The notes: generated from the letters alone by a model not told the origin. Shown: positions 33,081 through 45,170, counted from the first letter of the stretch. The stretch: DNA of 64,000 nucleotides from Trametes villosa (GCA_002964805.2 PUDQ02000027.1:372001-436000), one strand, 5' to 3'. Translations and numbers: made by a program.

Positions 33081-34752
33081 ATGGCGCCCCCCGCTCTCGA
33101 CGACGACGTTCTCCGACACATTCTCTCCTACCTCCGCGGGCGCGATGCCCTCCACGTCGCGCTGAGCTCGAAGCACCTCTACGGCCTCGCCGCGCCACGC
33201 ATCCCCGCTGTGGCTAAGTGCGAAAAGCCCACCGCGCTGAGCAAGCTGCATCACTACATGCTCTCCGGCTCGCCGCCGCACGCTCGCGATCTGGAGGACC
33301 TCAGGATCTCCTTCACAGCGTTCGATTACCCCGACGATCCGGAGCAGATGGACACCGGCTACAGTGACTACTGGGACTTCTCGCAGGCGTCGCTGATTGG
33401 GGACATTCTCGCGCACGCGCCGCGGGTGCGCCGCCTCGTGCTCGACCGGCTGCATCCCTGCCTCCTCGAGGACTCGCGCATCGGGGCCGCGTTGGTGGCG
33501 ATGGACCGGCTCGTTGTCGCGGACTTTGGCACCTTCGCGGACGGGACGTGGGCTTACGTGCCGAAGCTGTGCGCGGTCCTCCGCATCCTGCGCCTGTCGT
33601 ACTTCTGGGCCGAGGACGACGACCTCGAGGGGGAGAGGAAGACTATCCCGCCGCTTGTGGAGGCGATCGCTCCGCTACAGTACCTGCACACCCTGGAGCT
33701 GTGGAACTTCGACCCGCCCCGGATGCCGAGCGACGAGAGCCTCCTACCGTGGTTGCCGTCCATTCGCAACCTCCTGCTCAAATCGGCATCGCCGAGTGCG
33801 CTCGAGCTGCTTGAGCGCTGCCCAAACGTGGTCGACCTCGAAATCTCTTTCAATCGTTGCGAACCTGAGCTTCAGCCGCTCGTAGATGGCCCCCGGTGGC
33901 AATCGCTGCGCAGTCTCACTCTCGGGAATGTTTCTGAGATCGGCTTCATCCTCCACCGCGTCGGTGCGGTCGACAGAATACGGATCCCGGACTCAGCCTG
34001 TTTGCCGGACCCAGCCTGTTTGGTCGTCGGCCGCGGCGGGGAGGAAGAGGAGGCGGGGGTGGCCGGTTTGCTTCAGCTCATTGCCCAGACATCCCCTATC
34101 AGCCTCTCCCTCTCTGTCGGTGTGTGCAGCGCCGCTCCCATGATGTTCTGGGTCCGCGTGCCTGCGCTCGCGCCACGGTTGCGGATGCTGACACTGAGAG
34201 TGTCCCTGGCGGCACTGTCTGCGGAGAACAAATGTTGGCTGGTATGGATATCCTTCTGATGAAGCTTTGCCTGGATTAACTGACCGCGCTTTACAGGACA
34301 ACGTCCCCGAGGCGTTGCGGACGCTTCCGCTTGTGTACCTGTCAGTTGTGGTGCCTGAAGCGAAAACAGCCCCTCCCTCGCCAACGATCCCCGCCAACGC
34401 GATGGTCGTCGACGGGGTGCCGCCTCCGGGCGGTGATCCCGAGTTGGAGGAGATTGAAAAGCATCGACGCTTGTCGGTGGCTGCGCTTCCAGGGAGACTC
34501 GTAGCGGCTATTCCTTCCCTGCGCTTCCTTTCCGTGGCCATGGAGGAGGCCAACAAAGCGAACCTTTCGGACTCGGAGACTCCGGAAGCTCAAGACCTGG
34601 ACGATGAGGAACGGTCGTCGCTCCAGGGGAAAGTGACAACGACTACCCGGTATTGGAGCATTGTGGATGGGGTCGATGTTGGGTCAACCCAGGGTTGGCA
34701 GGAACTGTCGGTGGCGGAGGGGGAGCGGATTCGGGCACTTGCGGAAGAATGA
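33081..34752 (+). CDS. F-box-like protein C (group 3)
   Basis: Exons 33081-34241 and 34297-34752 join in phase 0, giving 538 residues. It starts MAPPALDDDVLRHILSYL, then GRDALHVALSSKHLYGLA, almost the same as F and H. The body shows Leu-rich turns such as VRRLVLDRLHPCLL, LHTLELWNFDPP and LRMLTLRVSL. Exon 1 ends at NKCWL, the family intron site. The C-terminal module reads TTRYWSIVDGVDVGSTQGWQ, then ELSVAEGERIRALAEE at the stop. It opens the main array and is followed on the same strand by group-2 genes D and E. The duplicate pair H then G has the same group order in the opposite orientation. Confidence 0.85.
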
Positions 34753-35141
34753 CATCCCGGCGATATGTTGCGCATGTAGTATGTATAACCTATATTAATT
34801 TTGGACACTCCCTTCTAGATGGACCGAGGACTTGCTGGGCAGGTCTACGCCTGTCAGTGTCGCTACGTTCAGCGAACACTACGCCTACCAATTGAGGCCT
34901 CCGGTGCGAGCTTGGGCGCCTCACGTAGGGAAAGCTATGCACTGTGCATGCCCGTAGCCTCGGCGCTCTTATGGCACTCGCTCTACTGCCACATTATCGT
35001 GTGCTTCACATGTCTAGGAATCCTCCTGGTCTGGTATCTGTATGAGCTCATCTGTAAGTTTATGCTCTCGACGGCATCCATGTGCTCTAGTCTTCTAACA
35101 GTCCGACGACGACAGGACAAACGAGTCGACAGCTCATCATC

Positions 35142-36915
35142 ATGCCAGGGATCACCGAACTCAACGACGACGTCCTCCTCCACATATTCTCCTTTATCTA
35201 CGGAGAAGATGCTCTCAATGTCTCGCTCTCCTCGAAACATTTCTATGATTTAGCGATTTCCCGTGTGGCTGCTAGGGCTTCCTGCTGGGGACCTGATATG
35301 GTATCCCGACTGTGCGACTACATGTTATCCAGTCCCGCTTCGCGACCTCGGGCTCGTCATTTGCACGTCCTTGTCCTTACACCAGCCGCTTTCTACCAGA
35401 CGTCTGGGCCTTTTGATCCCTCCTTGGTCTCCGATAAAACCTCCCGGATCGCCGACCTACTCGCAGAGGCGCACGAGCTGCGGGTACTTCGATGGTGTGC
35501 TGAATTCGAGGAGTATTTCTTGCGTTATGCGCGCATAGCGTCTGCTTTCAAATCCTTCAGCCAACTCAGCGTCCTCGAGCTGGAGCAAGTCGACAACGAG
35601 ATCATCTCTCTCCTACGATCCGTCACCACTCTCCAGGATGTGACACTGCGGACCCACCTCCCGTCGGACCACCCAGAACATGGCCAGGAGCGCAGCATAT
35701 CGACGCTCCTCGAGACTCTGTCGCATTTACGCAATCTCCACACCCTCTCCCTATCACATTTCCGCTATGACGACACCTCGATTCGTAGGGCGCAAGGGCC
35801 GTCGCCTGAGCTACGGTTCCCTTCAGTTACCAACCTATCCCTCACAACTTGCACCACTAGCTATATGATACTGGTTCAACAATGCCCGAACCTCTCTCGA
35901 CTCGCCATTTGCTATCCCATCGGTATTCCACTCGCATCTCAATCCCTCCCTAGAGCGCAACTTGGCCCCCTCTGGCCCCCTCTGGACTCCCTTGCTATAT
36001 CTACCCGAGACCTGGCCCTGTGCGGATTCGATCACCTCAAAGCTGTTCGTCAGTTGCATCTTTGGGATGCGCCGTTCGAGAGCGCAACGACACCACAAAT
36101 CTTAGCCCTGGCTCTGCCTGCGCTCTCCCCGGTGTCGATATCTCTCAACGCTCGCTTCAGAGTGGACACGAACGCCTCGTGGGACGTACTGGCCAACCAC
36201 GAGCGTGGGATTCGCGTTTTGGACATCGACGTTAACCCGCCGGCCTACAAACCCTGGTCCGACAAATGGCATGTGAGTTCGGACATGAGGTTGTTCGTGG
36301 GCACTTTGTTGATAGACATTGGCATCGCAGGAAAACGTTCCTACGGCGCTTGCACGCATCCCTCTAGTCTCTTTAAGGTTGATGGTGCACGGGCATTCTT
36401 CGTGGGGGTTGGATGCGCACCTGCAGGATCCTACGGAACGGATCCAAACGACGAACCGCCGCAAAGAAACGCTATTTGCGATTCCAAAGACGGTCTTCGA
36501 CGCGCTTCCCACCCTTCGCGTGTTCGCCATTGCCGAGGAAGTCGACCAAGCTGGCCTGCGCGCCCTTCATGCCGCGACGCCCAAAGCCCAGTATCAGTAC
36601 ATGAACGGCGGAGTCGGACCGCAGGAGAGACGTGCGGAACCGGAGCGTCGAGCGGAGTGGGATACCCTGGATCCTGCACGATTCCGCTTCTATTGGTGGT
36701 GTCGGCCGCACCCCGGGGGAGAGCCTTTGCGAGTCTCCGAGAGTGAGGGCGAGCGGGCATACCGAGGTGTCATGAGCGCATGCGCGATCGCAGCCGAGGG
36801 ATCAAGTCCGACAGCGGAAATCGAACGTGAGCAGTCCACCTTGGCTCGCCTCATACCATACTGGGCTGATGCCAAACCACAATGCGCAGGACTCATGGCT
36901 TCCATATCCGTGTAA
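35142..36915 (+). CDS. F-box-like protein D (group 2)
   Basis: Exons 35142-36272, 36331-36826 and 36890-36915 give 550 residues. It begins MPGITELNDDVLLHIFSFIY, then GEDALNVSLSSKHFYDLAIS. The group-2 stretch MVSRLCDYMLSSPASRPRAR matches E and G. Exon 1 ends at PWSDKWH, a variant of the usual W-x-L or W-Q site. Exon 2 starts ENVPTALARIPLVSLRLMVH and contains RFRFYWWCRPHPGGEPLRVS with SEGERAYRGVM, the C-terminal module in its group-2 form. The last exon is only 26 bases (LMASISV). Retaining the last intron instead would add a short unrelated tail. Closest to E, G and the relic at 50010-50262. Confidence 0.83.
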
Positions 36916-37298
36916 GGCTGGTGTACTTCTAGTCAAGCTGTTCTCGAGGCGCATGCACGAGAGTGGCCGCGTCGCGTGTCGAATGGGAGAAGCTCGCTAC
37001 GATGTGCTTGTAGAAAGCGACTTTACACGCTGGGTTCTTTCACCTCCAATACGGTGCGTTACCCGTATTACGTTCAATCTAATCATTCGCGCTGTGTAAG
37101 GCGCCCCGGCGCAGCAAATGAGCGCTTTGCAAGACTGAGAACCCGAGGACAGGGTTGCGATCGCGTCGTCTGCAACTCTCTTACCGTCGCTCTCCCACCA
37201 CCCGCTGCAGCCTTCACGCCAGCTTCCCCCGAAGTAAGATGGTTACACCATCGCATAATCGCCTCACGTCTGACTGCCCTTCTCTTATCACAAGACAC
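36916..37298. other. Promoter region of F-box gene E
   Basis: About 380 bases. The part from about 37150 resembles the region upstream of G: shared pieces are TCGCGTCGTCTGCAACTCTC, GCTGCAGCCT and AACTGCCCTTCTCTT-like sequence. No other gene is seen. Confidence 0.5.
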
Positions 37299-39155
37299 AT
37301 GGAGACACCCATAGCTGTCGAGTTCCACTCTGATCAGCTCAACGACGACGTCCTTCTCTCTATATTTTCATACCTCCATGGAGAAGATGCACTCAATACT
37401 GCTCTGGCCTCAAGGCGATTCCACGAGCTCGCTGTTCCTCGCGTGGCCGCCGAGGCATACTGCTGGAATCCGGCGATGGTCGTCCGGCTCTGCGACTACA
37501 TGTTGTCACCCCTTGGTTCCCTGCCTCGAGCTCGACACTTGCAAGCCCTCGTCTTGATGCGCCCAGCCTTCGCCCGGGGCCCCGAAGTTACCGACGGCAC
37601 CTCGCTGATACCGCTGGAAGAGACATCTCGGCTCGGAGATCTACTCGTACAGACACCCGGGCTGCGCACATTGCGATGGGGCGTGGACTTCCGCGCTCAT
37701 TGCGCCCGCGACCCGCGCCTCCGACAGGCGTTCGGAACATGGAGCAACCTCAGCGTCCTACGACTGTGCCGGGTAGACAACAGCATCATCTCCCTCTTGC
37801 AATCCGTCGTCACCCTCCAGGTTCTGGCCTTGGTAATGTATGTCTCAGAAGAGCCTCGGCCGGAAACAGAGCAGACGGTCGACCGTGACGGCGTGCGTAC
37901 GTTGCTGAAGACGCTATCCCGGCTACGCCGCCTGCACACCCTCTCCCTTTCCCTGTTCAATGGCTTTCCGGCGGAATCCACAACACGAATAACCAGAGTG
38001 TCGTCATCGGCACCTCCCCGAGCGTCATTCGCGTCCATTGTCGATCTGACACTCTCCGACTGTAGCTCGACCACCTTCCTCCTAATCCCCCTATGCCCCA
38101 ACCTATCCCGGCTCACGATTGCCTGTCCCACCAGCGGACCACCGAGGCCCCCGGTGGACTTTCCTCTACCCCGCGGAGCCCAGCTCCCCCCTCTGGAATC
38201 CCTTACGATATCGAGCCAGGACCTGGCCTTCTTGGGCGTGGAGCGACTGAACGCTGCTCGGAAATTGCACCTCTGCGACGCGATCTTCGAGAGCCCTTTG
38301 ACGCCTGAGATATTGGCCCTCGCCCTCCCCGCGCTCTCTCCCACTGCGATCGCGGTCAGCGCCCGCTTGCCGGGTGGGACAAACCCCTCCTGGGATGTGC
38401 TAGCGAACTACGGGCCCAGGGTGCACATATTGGACATCGAGATCAAAATCGGCGTACTTCATAGCCTTGGCCCCTGGTCTCGGCCTGGTCTTGGGTGGCA
38501 GGTAATGGTCACTGTCATGCGATTTGCACGAAGCACTGTACTGACACAAGTGGTATGCGTAGGATAACCTCCCCAAGGTGCTCGCCCGTATCCCGCTCGC
38601 CTCCCTGCGGCTCATTGTGCATGCCGGTGCGCAGGGCCATCCGGGCGCAGGCTGGCGGGCGCGGGCTGAAGCTGCCAGAACGAAATCTCGTACCCCGCTG
38701 CAGGCGACATACGAATGGAAGGACACGCTCGCGGCAGTCCAGAAGGCGCTCTTCGAGGCACTCCCCACGCTGCGCCTCCTGGCCGTTGCGGAGGAGGATA
38801 GGGCTACGCGAATGAGCGCGCTGCCACGGGCTCCGCATAGCTATATGGACGGCGGGATAGAGGATGACGCTGAGGACGCCAGGCGTCCGGTGGATTGGGA
38901 TACGCTCGATCGGCGGCGGTTCCGGTTCCACTGGTGGTGCCGCGATGTCCCTGGAGGAGAGCCCGTGCGGGTTACGGAGAAGGAAGGCCAGCGGGTGTAC
39001 GAGGGGATTATGGCCATCTATGGGAGCACGACGGGCGGGTCGAACCCAACGACGAACCTCGACCGTGAGTGCCAGCTAGTTAGCTTTCCTCGCGCGATGC
39101 CGGGCTAACGTGCCGCCTACGTGTAGAGCTCTTTGCTTCGATGTCTCTGGGATAA
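37299..39155 (+). CDS. F-box-like protein E (group 2)
   Basis: Exons 37299-38501, 38563-39064 and 39127-39155 give 577 residues. The start METPIAVEFHSDQLNDDVLL, then SIFSYLHGEDALNTALASRR, is shared with G. Leu-rich elements include LRTLRWGVDFRAHC, LSVLRLCRVDNSIISLLQSV and LRRLHTLSLSLFN. Exon 1 ends at GLGWQ. Exon 2 begins DNLPKVLARIPLASLRLIVH and carries FRFHWWCRDVPGGEPVRV with KEGQRVYEGIM. The 29-base last exon encodes QLFASMSLG. Exon 2 (502 bases) and exon 3 (29 bases) have exactly the lengths found in G. It is tail-to-tail with the gene at 39741-41240, an arrangement partly repeated around G. Confidence 0.85.
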
Positions 39156-39740
39156 GCATGTATCCGTCGGCATCCAAGACGACGCTGGTATCCGACTACA
39201 ATTCCCACCGCACCTACCAAATGCACGTAGACCAGGGTGTCTTTAGTTCCTGTACGATATAGCTGTTATAGAGGTGAACTCGCGCGCAGCTCTTCGAGCT
39301 CATGGACACCGACCCACTCGCGCGCGATCTGACTCGAACGCGCCCGGCGCAAGAGGCATGGCGAGCCGAAGGGCTCCTGGAACGGTCGTAAGGCGTCCGC
39401 TGAGATTGTGTTTAGGGTGTGAACGGAACGTGTTTCGAATTCTGGCCGTAACTCTGATACAAGTCAGGTCAACTGAGTTGCGGACCAGTCAGCCCGGATT
39501 CGAAGCTCGATGAAACGATATGCACCCACAAGAGCAAGAGCAGCTGTTCGAGCACTCGAAAGCGATTATGGAATGGCAAGCAGCTCTGGTATTAGGTATA
39601 CGAAGTACGGTATGACTAGACGACGTTAATGTTCCTACAACATGCGCGACAAAACACAGCGAAAGCACAGAAGCCAAAGTCCAGGTCCAAGTACACAAGA
39701 GGTCCAAGCAAACAATCCACACACACCCCACACGCTAGAA
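39156..39740. other. Convergent intergenic region
   Basis: About 585 bases between the 3' ends of gene E and its neighbour. No gene is apparent. Confidence 0.4.
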
Positions 39741-41240
39741 TCAGCTCCCGACGCCCGCAAGCACCTTGAAGACAATCTCCTGCCGCTCGCGGAACGCGCG
39801 CAGCTTCGTCATCGCGAGCGCGAGCGCGTTCACCCGGTTCGCGAACGTCACCGCGCGCCCCGCCGTGCTCGTCCGCCGCCGCTGCGCCTCCCCGGGCCCG
39901 CCCGCGCCGCGCAGCTCCGCCTCGCTGAAGGTGTGCCCGACGCCGCCCTCGATGATCTCGCGCACGCGCTCGAGGCGCGGCGCGGGCGGCTCCCGGCCCT
40001 CCTGCAGCGCGTGCACCGTCTCCTCGGAGTCCTCTTCCTCCATCGCGTGCGCCGCGGCGCCGATCGCGCACAGCTCGGCCATGAAGGGCCGGAGCGCGGT
40101 GGGGCACTCGCTCAGCGCGAGTGTCTGGCCGAGCACGCCGCGGATAACCGGCTCCTCCTGTGCGTATCCCCGCCCGGGGAGGACCTCTGCGAGAGTCTTG
40201 GAGGTGGGGTCGCGCTGCGTCGCGGAGGAGGCGGCGACGTCGAGGATGGCGAAGGCGACCGCGGCGAAGTACGCGCGCGGCGCGTCTGCGCGGAGAAGCC
40301 GCCGCAGCTGTGGGCGACGCTCGAGCACATCCGCAAGCGCAGCGTAGAGCGTCTCGCGCACGAACTCCAGCCCGGGCTTGTCGGAGGCGAGAATAGTCGG
40401 CGTTGGAGGGCCTTGGCTGTGGAGAGAGGGAGGGAGAGGAGAGGGCGAGGTCGGTGGGGAGGAGAGCGTGGCGGAGGTACGTGAGGAGGTACGCGAGTGG
40501 CTATGGCGCGCCGACGTGGGCGGGGGAGAGACGGGTGCGAGGGAGTGCGTCGACGCGGACGGCGAGTGCGCGGGAGAGTGCGACGGGCTCTCGTCGTAGC
40601 TCGGCGGTGGCATGAAGCTCGCCTTGAGGCGGCGGTCGCCGCGGCTCGGGCCGGTGTCGAGCGCAGCCTGGAGGTCGTCCGCGTACTTCTCCTGGAACGT
40701 GCGGCGCATGCTGATCTCGATCGCGACTGCACGCATGTCTGCGGCGAGCCCGTTCAAGCGCGGGTTCAAGGGGGAGGCGAGTGGGGGCAATCCGCAGATG
40801 ACGCGCGCGAGGTCGTGCTGGTGCTCGGGCGTGAGCGCCTGGATCTGCGGGACGAGCTGCGACCAGACGAGGAGGAAGGGTCGGAAGGCGGGCGGGCAGT
40901 TTGTGAGGGAGAGGTCGGTCGCGGGAAGCGCCGCGCCGGACTTGGCGCGCCGGGGAAGAGGGACGGAGGGTGGGGAGGTGGTTGAGCGGAGTGAGGCAAA
41001 GTAGAGGCAGAGCGCGGGGCCTAATTTTCTTTGTCAGAATCTGAAGCAGTTGAGAGTGGAGACGGACGCACCGGTGATCATGAGATCAGCCTCTGCGCTG
41101 GAGAGCATATCGGGGTCAAGGAGGCCCTCGACCTTTGCGTGCGCGAGGGACGACTTGAGGTAGGAGTGGAAGCATTCCTGCACGAACTCCTCGGACAGCA
41201 CAGGCTCGCCGCTGTCGACCGCATTGACAACAGGGGGCAT
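39741..41240 (-). CDS. Unidentified protein with disordered middle region
   Basis: Exon 1 41072-41240 and exon 2 39741-41020 (minus strand) give 482 residues. It starts MPPVVNAVDSGEPVLSEEFV, then QECFHSYLKSSLAHAKVEGL, and continues across the splice as GPALCLYFASLRS. An N-terminal helical domain has ALTPEHQHDLARVICGLPPL. Residues about 190-260 are Ser/Pro/His-rich and disordered (SPSHSPAHSPSASTHSLAPV). A C-terminal helical domain includes YAALADVLERRPQLRRLLRA and ends RAFRERQEIVFKVLAGVGS. I do not recognise the family. There is no signal peptide or membrane helix. Part of its last exon is copied at about 45027-45170, which supports it as a real, older gene. Confidence 0.7.
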
Positions 41241-42433
41241 CGATGGTCGAACGGTGCGTGTGGCTAAGAGTGAAGAAGAGGATAAGGAGGAGGAGGGTGA
41301 GCGTGAGCGTGAGGAGAGAGAGGAACGAGCGCCGGGGCCGAACGCGCAGATATACCGCTCGCGCGCCTGGGTGGAGCACGTGGGGCGGCACCGCCTTCCT
41401 GGACGGTCGGAGCCTGCGCGCGCGGCGGCAGGGCGGGAAAGCTGTTGCAGCGCAGAAAAGAGGCCGGCGATGGGGCGATGCGCACACTGCCCGAGCGGGG
41501 AGCGTCGGGTCAAGGATGTAAGCCGTACGGAGCAGGCGGCCGAGGGGAGCGAGTGGACTTTGACCACACCGTTCCTGGCAAGGCACAACGTGGAGCAGCG
41601 GACTGAGCAGGGTAAACGCCGCAAAGGTGGTGTCGATCGATACCGGGGACCACTGGCAAGGCACAGAGTCCTGAGGAGCTCGAGGGGTTGGAAGAAAACT
41701 GAAGGACATTGATTGGTACAGATACCAAAGTCAGCTGCAGGTCGAGGATAAAGTTGTGCTTCCCAAGTGTGTAGGATGAATACGAGACCATAGAGTAGCC
41801 AGGAGAACGCTAGCTGGAGATGTACAGCTGTATAACGGGCCCCGAGATGAGGATGTCGACAGATGAGAGCGGTAGTGCCAAGACCCATCTGAGGTTCGAG
41901 GAAGACAAGGGCGCTCGGGTTCCGAGAGCTTCCTAGGAAAAGACTGTGTCGAAAAGAGTTCCAGGTCGAGAAGCTTTGCAATGGGCGTTATACAAGAAGT
42001 GTAGAACAGAGCCCAAGAGTCTAGCGGTAGGCTTGAAACGGGCCTGGTAGTCTGATAGAAGCAATTGGGCTCGGTGTATGTCCCGGCTTGCAAGAGTGGA
42101 TGGTGTCTTGTCGGCGAGTGTTGTAGATGTACCCAATAGCTGCAGTTGTCAGAGGCGAAGATGAGGGAGAGAAGAGGGAGGACGCGGGAAAACACAAGCC
42201 AGGCGGACGTCGCGAGGCGGTGGACGCGGTCTGTCACAATCACGAGGGCGGGGGCGGGGTTACAGGCGCGCATGCATCATGGCCGATTAAGTTGCACCGA
42301 TCACCTCGAATCGCAGGCATAATGTTCGCCGAACCTGACAAGATACACGTCAGGACCACCGACTAGCGAGGAGGTACGGAGGCCAGTAACCTAAAGTGTC
42401 CAATTCTCGAGAGTCCAATACAAGTAGTTAAAA
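41241..42433. other. Intergenic, no gene seen
   Basis: About 1.2 kb between two minus-strand genes. It should hold the promoter of the gene at 39741-41240. The segment near 42200-42275 resembles about 50262-50330 upstream of ORC1. On the minus strand both read approximately A-C-(D/N)-P, then LVIVTDRVH, but no complete gene is visible. Confidence 0.4.
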
Positions 42434-44144
42434 CTAGTACATCAAGGTCTGAAACTGCAAATCATCCACAAGTGCCTGTGTGCGCTCCCCCTCCCTCGCG
42501 GACAGCTCCTGCAAGCCTCGGGTCCGACCGCTCGCACCTCCTTCCTCAATCCTCCAGTAGCGAGCGACGAAATCCTCTTTATCCGCTTTAACGCACCGCG
42601 ATATCTCGAATACGGACCGCGGGTCATCTAAGCCTGGGTACTCCGACGGAGACACCTGGGGTTCCGCCGAAGCGACGGCGAGGAAACGCAGGGACGGGAT
42701 GGCCCCCGCGAGCCGCGCGGGAAGCGCATCGACCGATAGGCGTCGCTGCCCTTCGGCCTCCACCGCGCGCGCAGCGAGTTGCGCTTGCTTCACCGGGTCG
42801 TCGCTTTGCAAAGTAAGCAAATCTGCGCAAATTGGAGTCGCGTGGTGTGCACCCGTCCGCGCCACGACCGACAGGTAGACAAGCGGGAGGGTGTCGAGGG
42901 CCGCGGGGACGGTGTCCTGCAAGGGGTACCCAGTCAGCTAGCGCCATACGACAACAGCCGGATCTACATACCAGCCAGTACTTGTTGTCGATAGGTAAAG
43001 CGGCCACCGACACTTGCAGTTGCAGAAACCGCAAGCGGGGAGCGAGCGCAGGGACGCGTCGCCAGATTTCCGTCCCGGAGGCTTTCTCCGACACCGCAAC
43101 GCACATGGAGAGGCTGACGGGAGACGTGCGCGCGAGGAGTTGGAGAAAGTCCTCAATCCGCGCCTTATCAGCAAGTGCAGAGCCGCAAGTGCCGACGACC
43201 AGGTCCTTGTGCGGAATCCGTACGCTGTCTACCGTGCCGACCCGATGAAGGATGTGTTTGATATGCTTGGGCCTGCAGAGAGTAAGGGTGCGCAGTGCAG
43301 GCCACCGGGGTCCGTCTTGGAGAGGTTTGCACCGAGCCTCTTTGTCACGGTATGCTGGCGCGAAAGTAATGCTGAGATTGACCAAGCGCGAGCAGCGTCC
43401 GACCACCTCGAAGGCGCTCGGCGCCGACTGGTAAATCTTGAGGTTGCGGACAGACGGCAGCCACGGCAGGCTGCTCTCGCCGCCAGGGGTCGGGGGCGGG
43501 TGGAAATGCCACAGCTCGAGCGTGTGCAAATGCTGCAGCGGAGCGAGCGCCTTTAGGAGCGGCGGGACCGTGCTCGGATCATCGTCCTCCTCAAAGTCCC
43601 CGTTTATGATCCTGGAGCACAACAGCCACAGCTCGCGCAGGGCGGCAGGCAGCCGTGGCACGCGCGCCCACGTCCCGTCCGTGACTCCCGCAAAGTCCGC
43701 GGTGGTGAGCCGGTCCATCGCCGCCAGTGCGTCCGCGATGCGCGGGTCCGCAAGAACGCAAGAACGGAGCTGCAAGAGCTCCAGGGAGCGCAACCGCGGT
43801 GCTTGCGCGAGGATGTCCCCGAGGAGCAGGGCCTGGGACTCGGAGAAGACCCTGCAAGGACGGAAGCCGCCGGTGTCCGCCTGCTCGTGTTCGGGTGAGT
43901 CGAACGCCATGAGGGAGGCCGCAAGGTCCTCGAGGTCGCGTGCGTGCGGCGGCGAGCCGGAGAGCATGTAGTTACGCAACTTGCGCAGGTCGGAGGGCTT
44001 ATCGCATTTCGCCACGGCGGCGATGCGGGGCGCGGCGAGCTCGTAGAGGTACTTCGAGGCGAGGGCGGCGTTGAGCGCATCGCGTCCGTGCAGGTAGGAG
44101 AGGATCTGCCGGAGGACGTCGTCGTCGAGAGCGGGAGGCGCCAT
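42434..44144 (-). CDS. F-box-like protein F (group 3)
   Basis: Exon 1 42972-44144 and exon 2 42434-42916 (minus strand), phase 0, give 551 residues. The start MAPPALDDDVLRQILSYLHG, then RDALNAALASKYLYELAAPR, is nearly the same as in H. Leu-rich turns: LRSLELLQLRSCVLADPRI, LHTLELWHFHPPPTPGGESS and LRFLQLQVSVAALP. Exon 1 ends at NKYWL. Exon 2 starts DTVPAALDTLPLVYLSVVAR, then has VARYWRIEEGGASGRTRG and ELSAREGERTQALVDDL. Compared with H it lacks the internal 59-residue duplication. Its core promoter is intact, but the shared upstream block is displaced by about 500 bases. Confidence 0.85.
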
Positions 44145-44239
44145 CCGTGCGAGAGGGTTTGTGGTCGGTCTAGCGAACGCGACGGTGTCACTGTCGCAGA
44201 GGAGAAGGCCACGAGCCAGTGGTGGACAGAACGTGAGGA

Positions 44240-44261
44240 TGAGAGACCTGCACGATTTATA
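44240..44261 (-). promoter_or_regulatory. Core promoter of F-box gene F
   Basis: On the minus strand TATAAATCGTGCAGGTCTCT, then CATCCTC, aligns with genes C and H at about 100-117 bases before the start codon. Confidence 0.5.
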
Positions 44262-44768
44262 CTAGGCTCCGTCAGTTGACGAAATGGCTCGCTTCGCCGC
44301 CACGCAGGCTGTATCCCGACTTTAAGGGCGCAGCTGAGCGAATGGTAGTGTGGTTCTGAATCAAGAAAGACATAGGAGACTTGAAAGTTCTAGTCTGCAT
44401 GATGCTCCAATATAAGTAACTGTTTACGCGTTGTAATCCGCGCGTATTGAAGCTACTGAGACCTGCCGAGCGCTAATACATGCTTTGGGCGCCTATACGT
44501 GATGACCACCGCCAAACCACTCATCGGTGCGAGACACATTCAATACACGACCGCTCAGGCTGTAAACTTCCATGACTCTACTTTACTATGATATGGATCG
44601 TCATAGAAAGTTTCAATCCAAGGCATCAGAATTTGCACGAGTTACAGCCTCTGACAGTATTGTGGCTCCTCCAATTTGCGAACCGTGAAATTTGTACTTG
44701 TTTGTTCCCCGCAAAGACGTCCGGCTCACCCCCTAGACACAGAATGCTCGCTTCGCTCGCAATCAACG
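44262..44768. other. AT-richer insertion splitting the promoter of gene F
   Basis: About 507 bases with no counterpart in C or H, lying between the TATA-like element and the conserved GATATATCC-type sequence at 44769. It is less GC-rich than its surroundings and has no open frame of note. Similar 14-base strings near each end (TGGCTCGCTTCGC near 44285 and TGCTCGCTTCGCTC near 44744) might be remnants of terminal repeats. Confidence 0.5.
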
Positions 44769-44810
44769 GGATATATCCCGGACAACGCGCACCCGGGCCC
44801 GCGCGCTACT

Positions 44811-44965
44811 CCCTCCACGGTTGCATGCACCGTCCGCCACCGAGCCGTGTCTTGTCTCGCACGCCCGGCCGCGGCTGCACACGGTCATGGCGCGCAAGTG
44901 GGCCCTGGCGCTGCCGCGCGCAACAGCATCGCGAGAGGCCCAAGCGCGCACTGGACGATGAGCGT
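44811..44965 (-). repeat. Upstream block shared with genes C and H
   Basis: Counterpart of 32782-32926 and 49858-50005. On the + strand ATGCACCGTCCGC, then CTTGTCTCGCACGC, can be matched directly with the copy at H. Confidence 0.65.
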
Positions 44966-45026
44966 AGAGGGCGGAGACGGGGTGCTTGAACCGGACCTAG
45001 GGCCCAGGCGTGGCAGACGCCGAGGA

Positions 45027-45170
45027 CGAGCACGATGGGGCGTGCCGTGACCTTGGCGAACCGCGTGAACGCGCGCGCGCTCACAATGACAGACTTGAAG
45101 CCGGTGGGCGCGTTCCGCGAGCAGCGGGACGCCGTCTTCTCGGTCCTCGCGGGCGTGGAGGCAAATTGTA
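45027..45170 (+). pseudogene. Fragment of the gene at 39741-41240
   Basis: Translation gives GRAVTLANRVNARALTMTD, then AFREQRDAVFSVLAGVEA, compared with GRAVTFANRVNALALAMTK and AFRERQEIVFKVLAGVGS at the C-terminus of the parent. Only the last 45 or so residues remain, with a small insertion (LKPVG) and no stop at the parental position. It lies just beyond the 3' end of F-box gene G, in the same relative position that the parent has beside E. Confidence 0.85.

Noticed and set aside
41034..41981. Minus-strand frame of 315 codons upstream of the gene at 39741
   Set aside because: Only its last part (41072-41240) is the first exon of that gene. The rest has Ser/Leu/Arg-rich random composition and lies upstream of the supported start codon.
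42200..42275. Possible exon of a membrane protein (VIVTDRVH segment)
   Set aside because: A similar string upstream of ORC1 shows shared ancestry, but neither copy joins to other exons, so no gene is called.
44262..44768. Calling the insertion in the promoter of F a transposon
   Set aside because: No clear terminal inverted repeats, target-site duplication or open frame can be seen. The similar end strings are too short to rely on.
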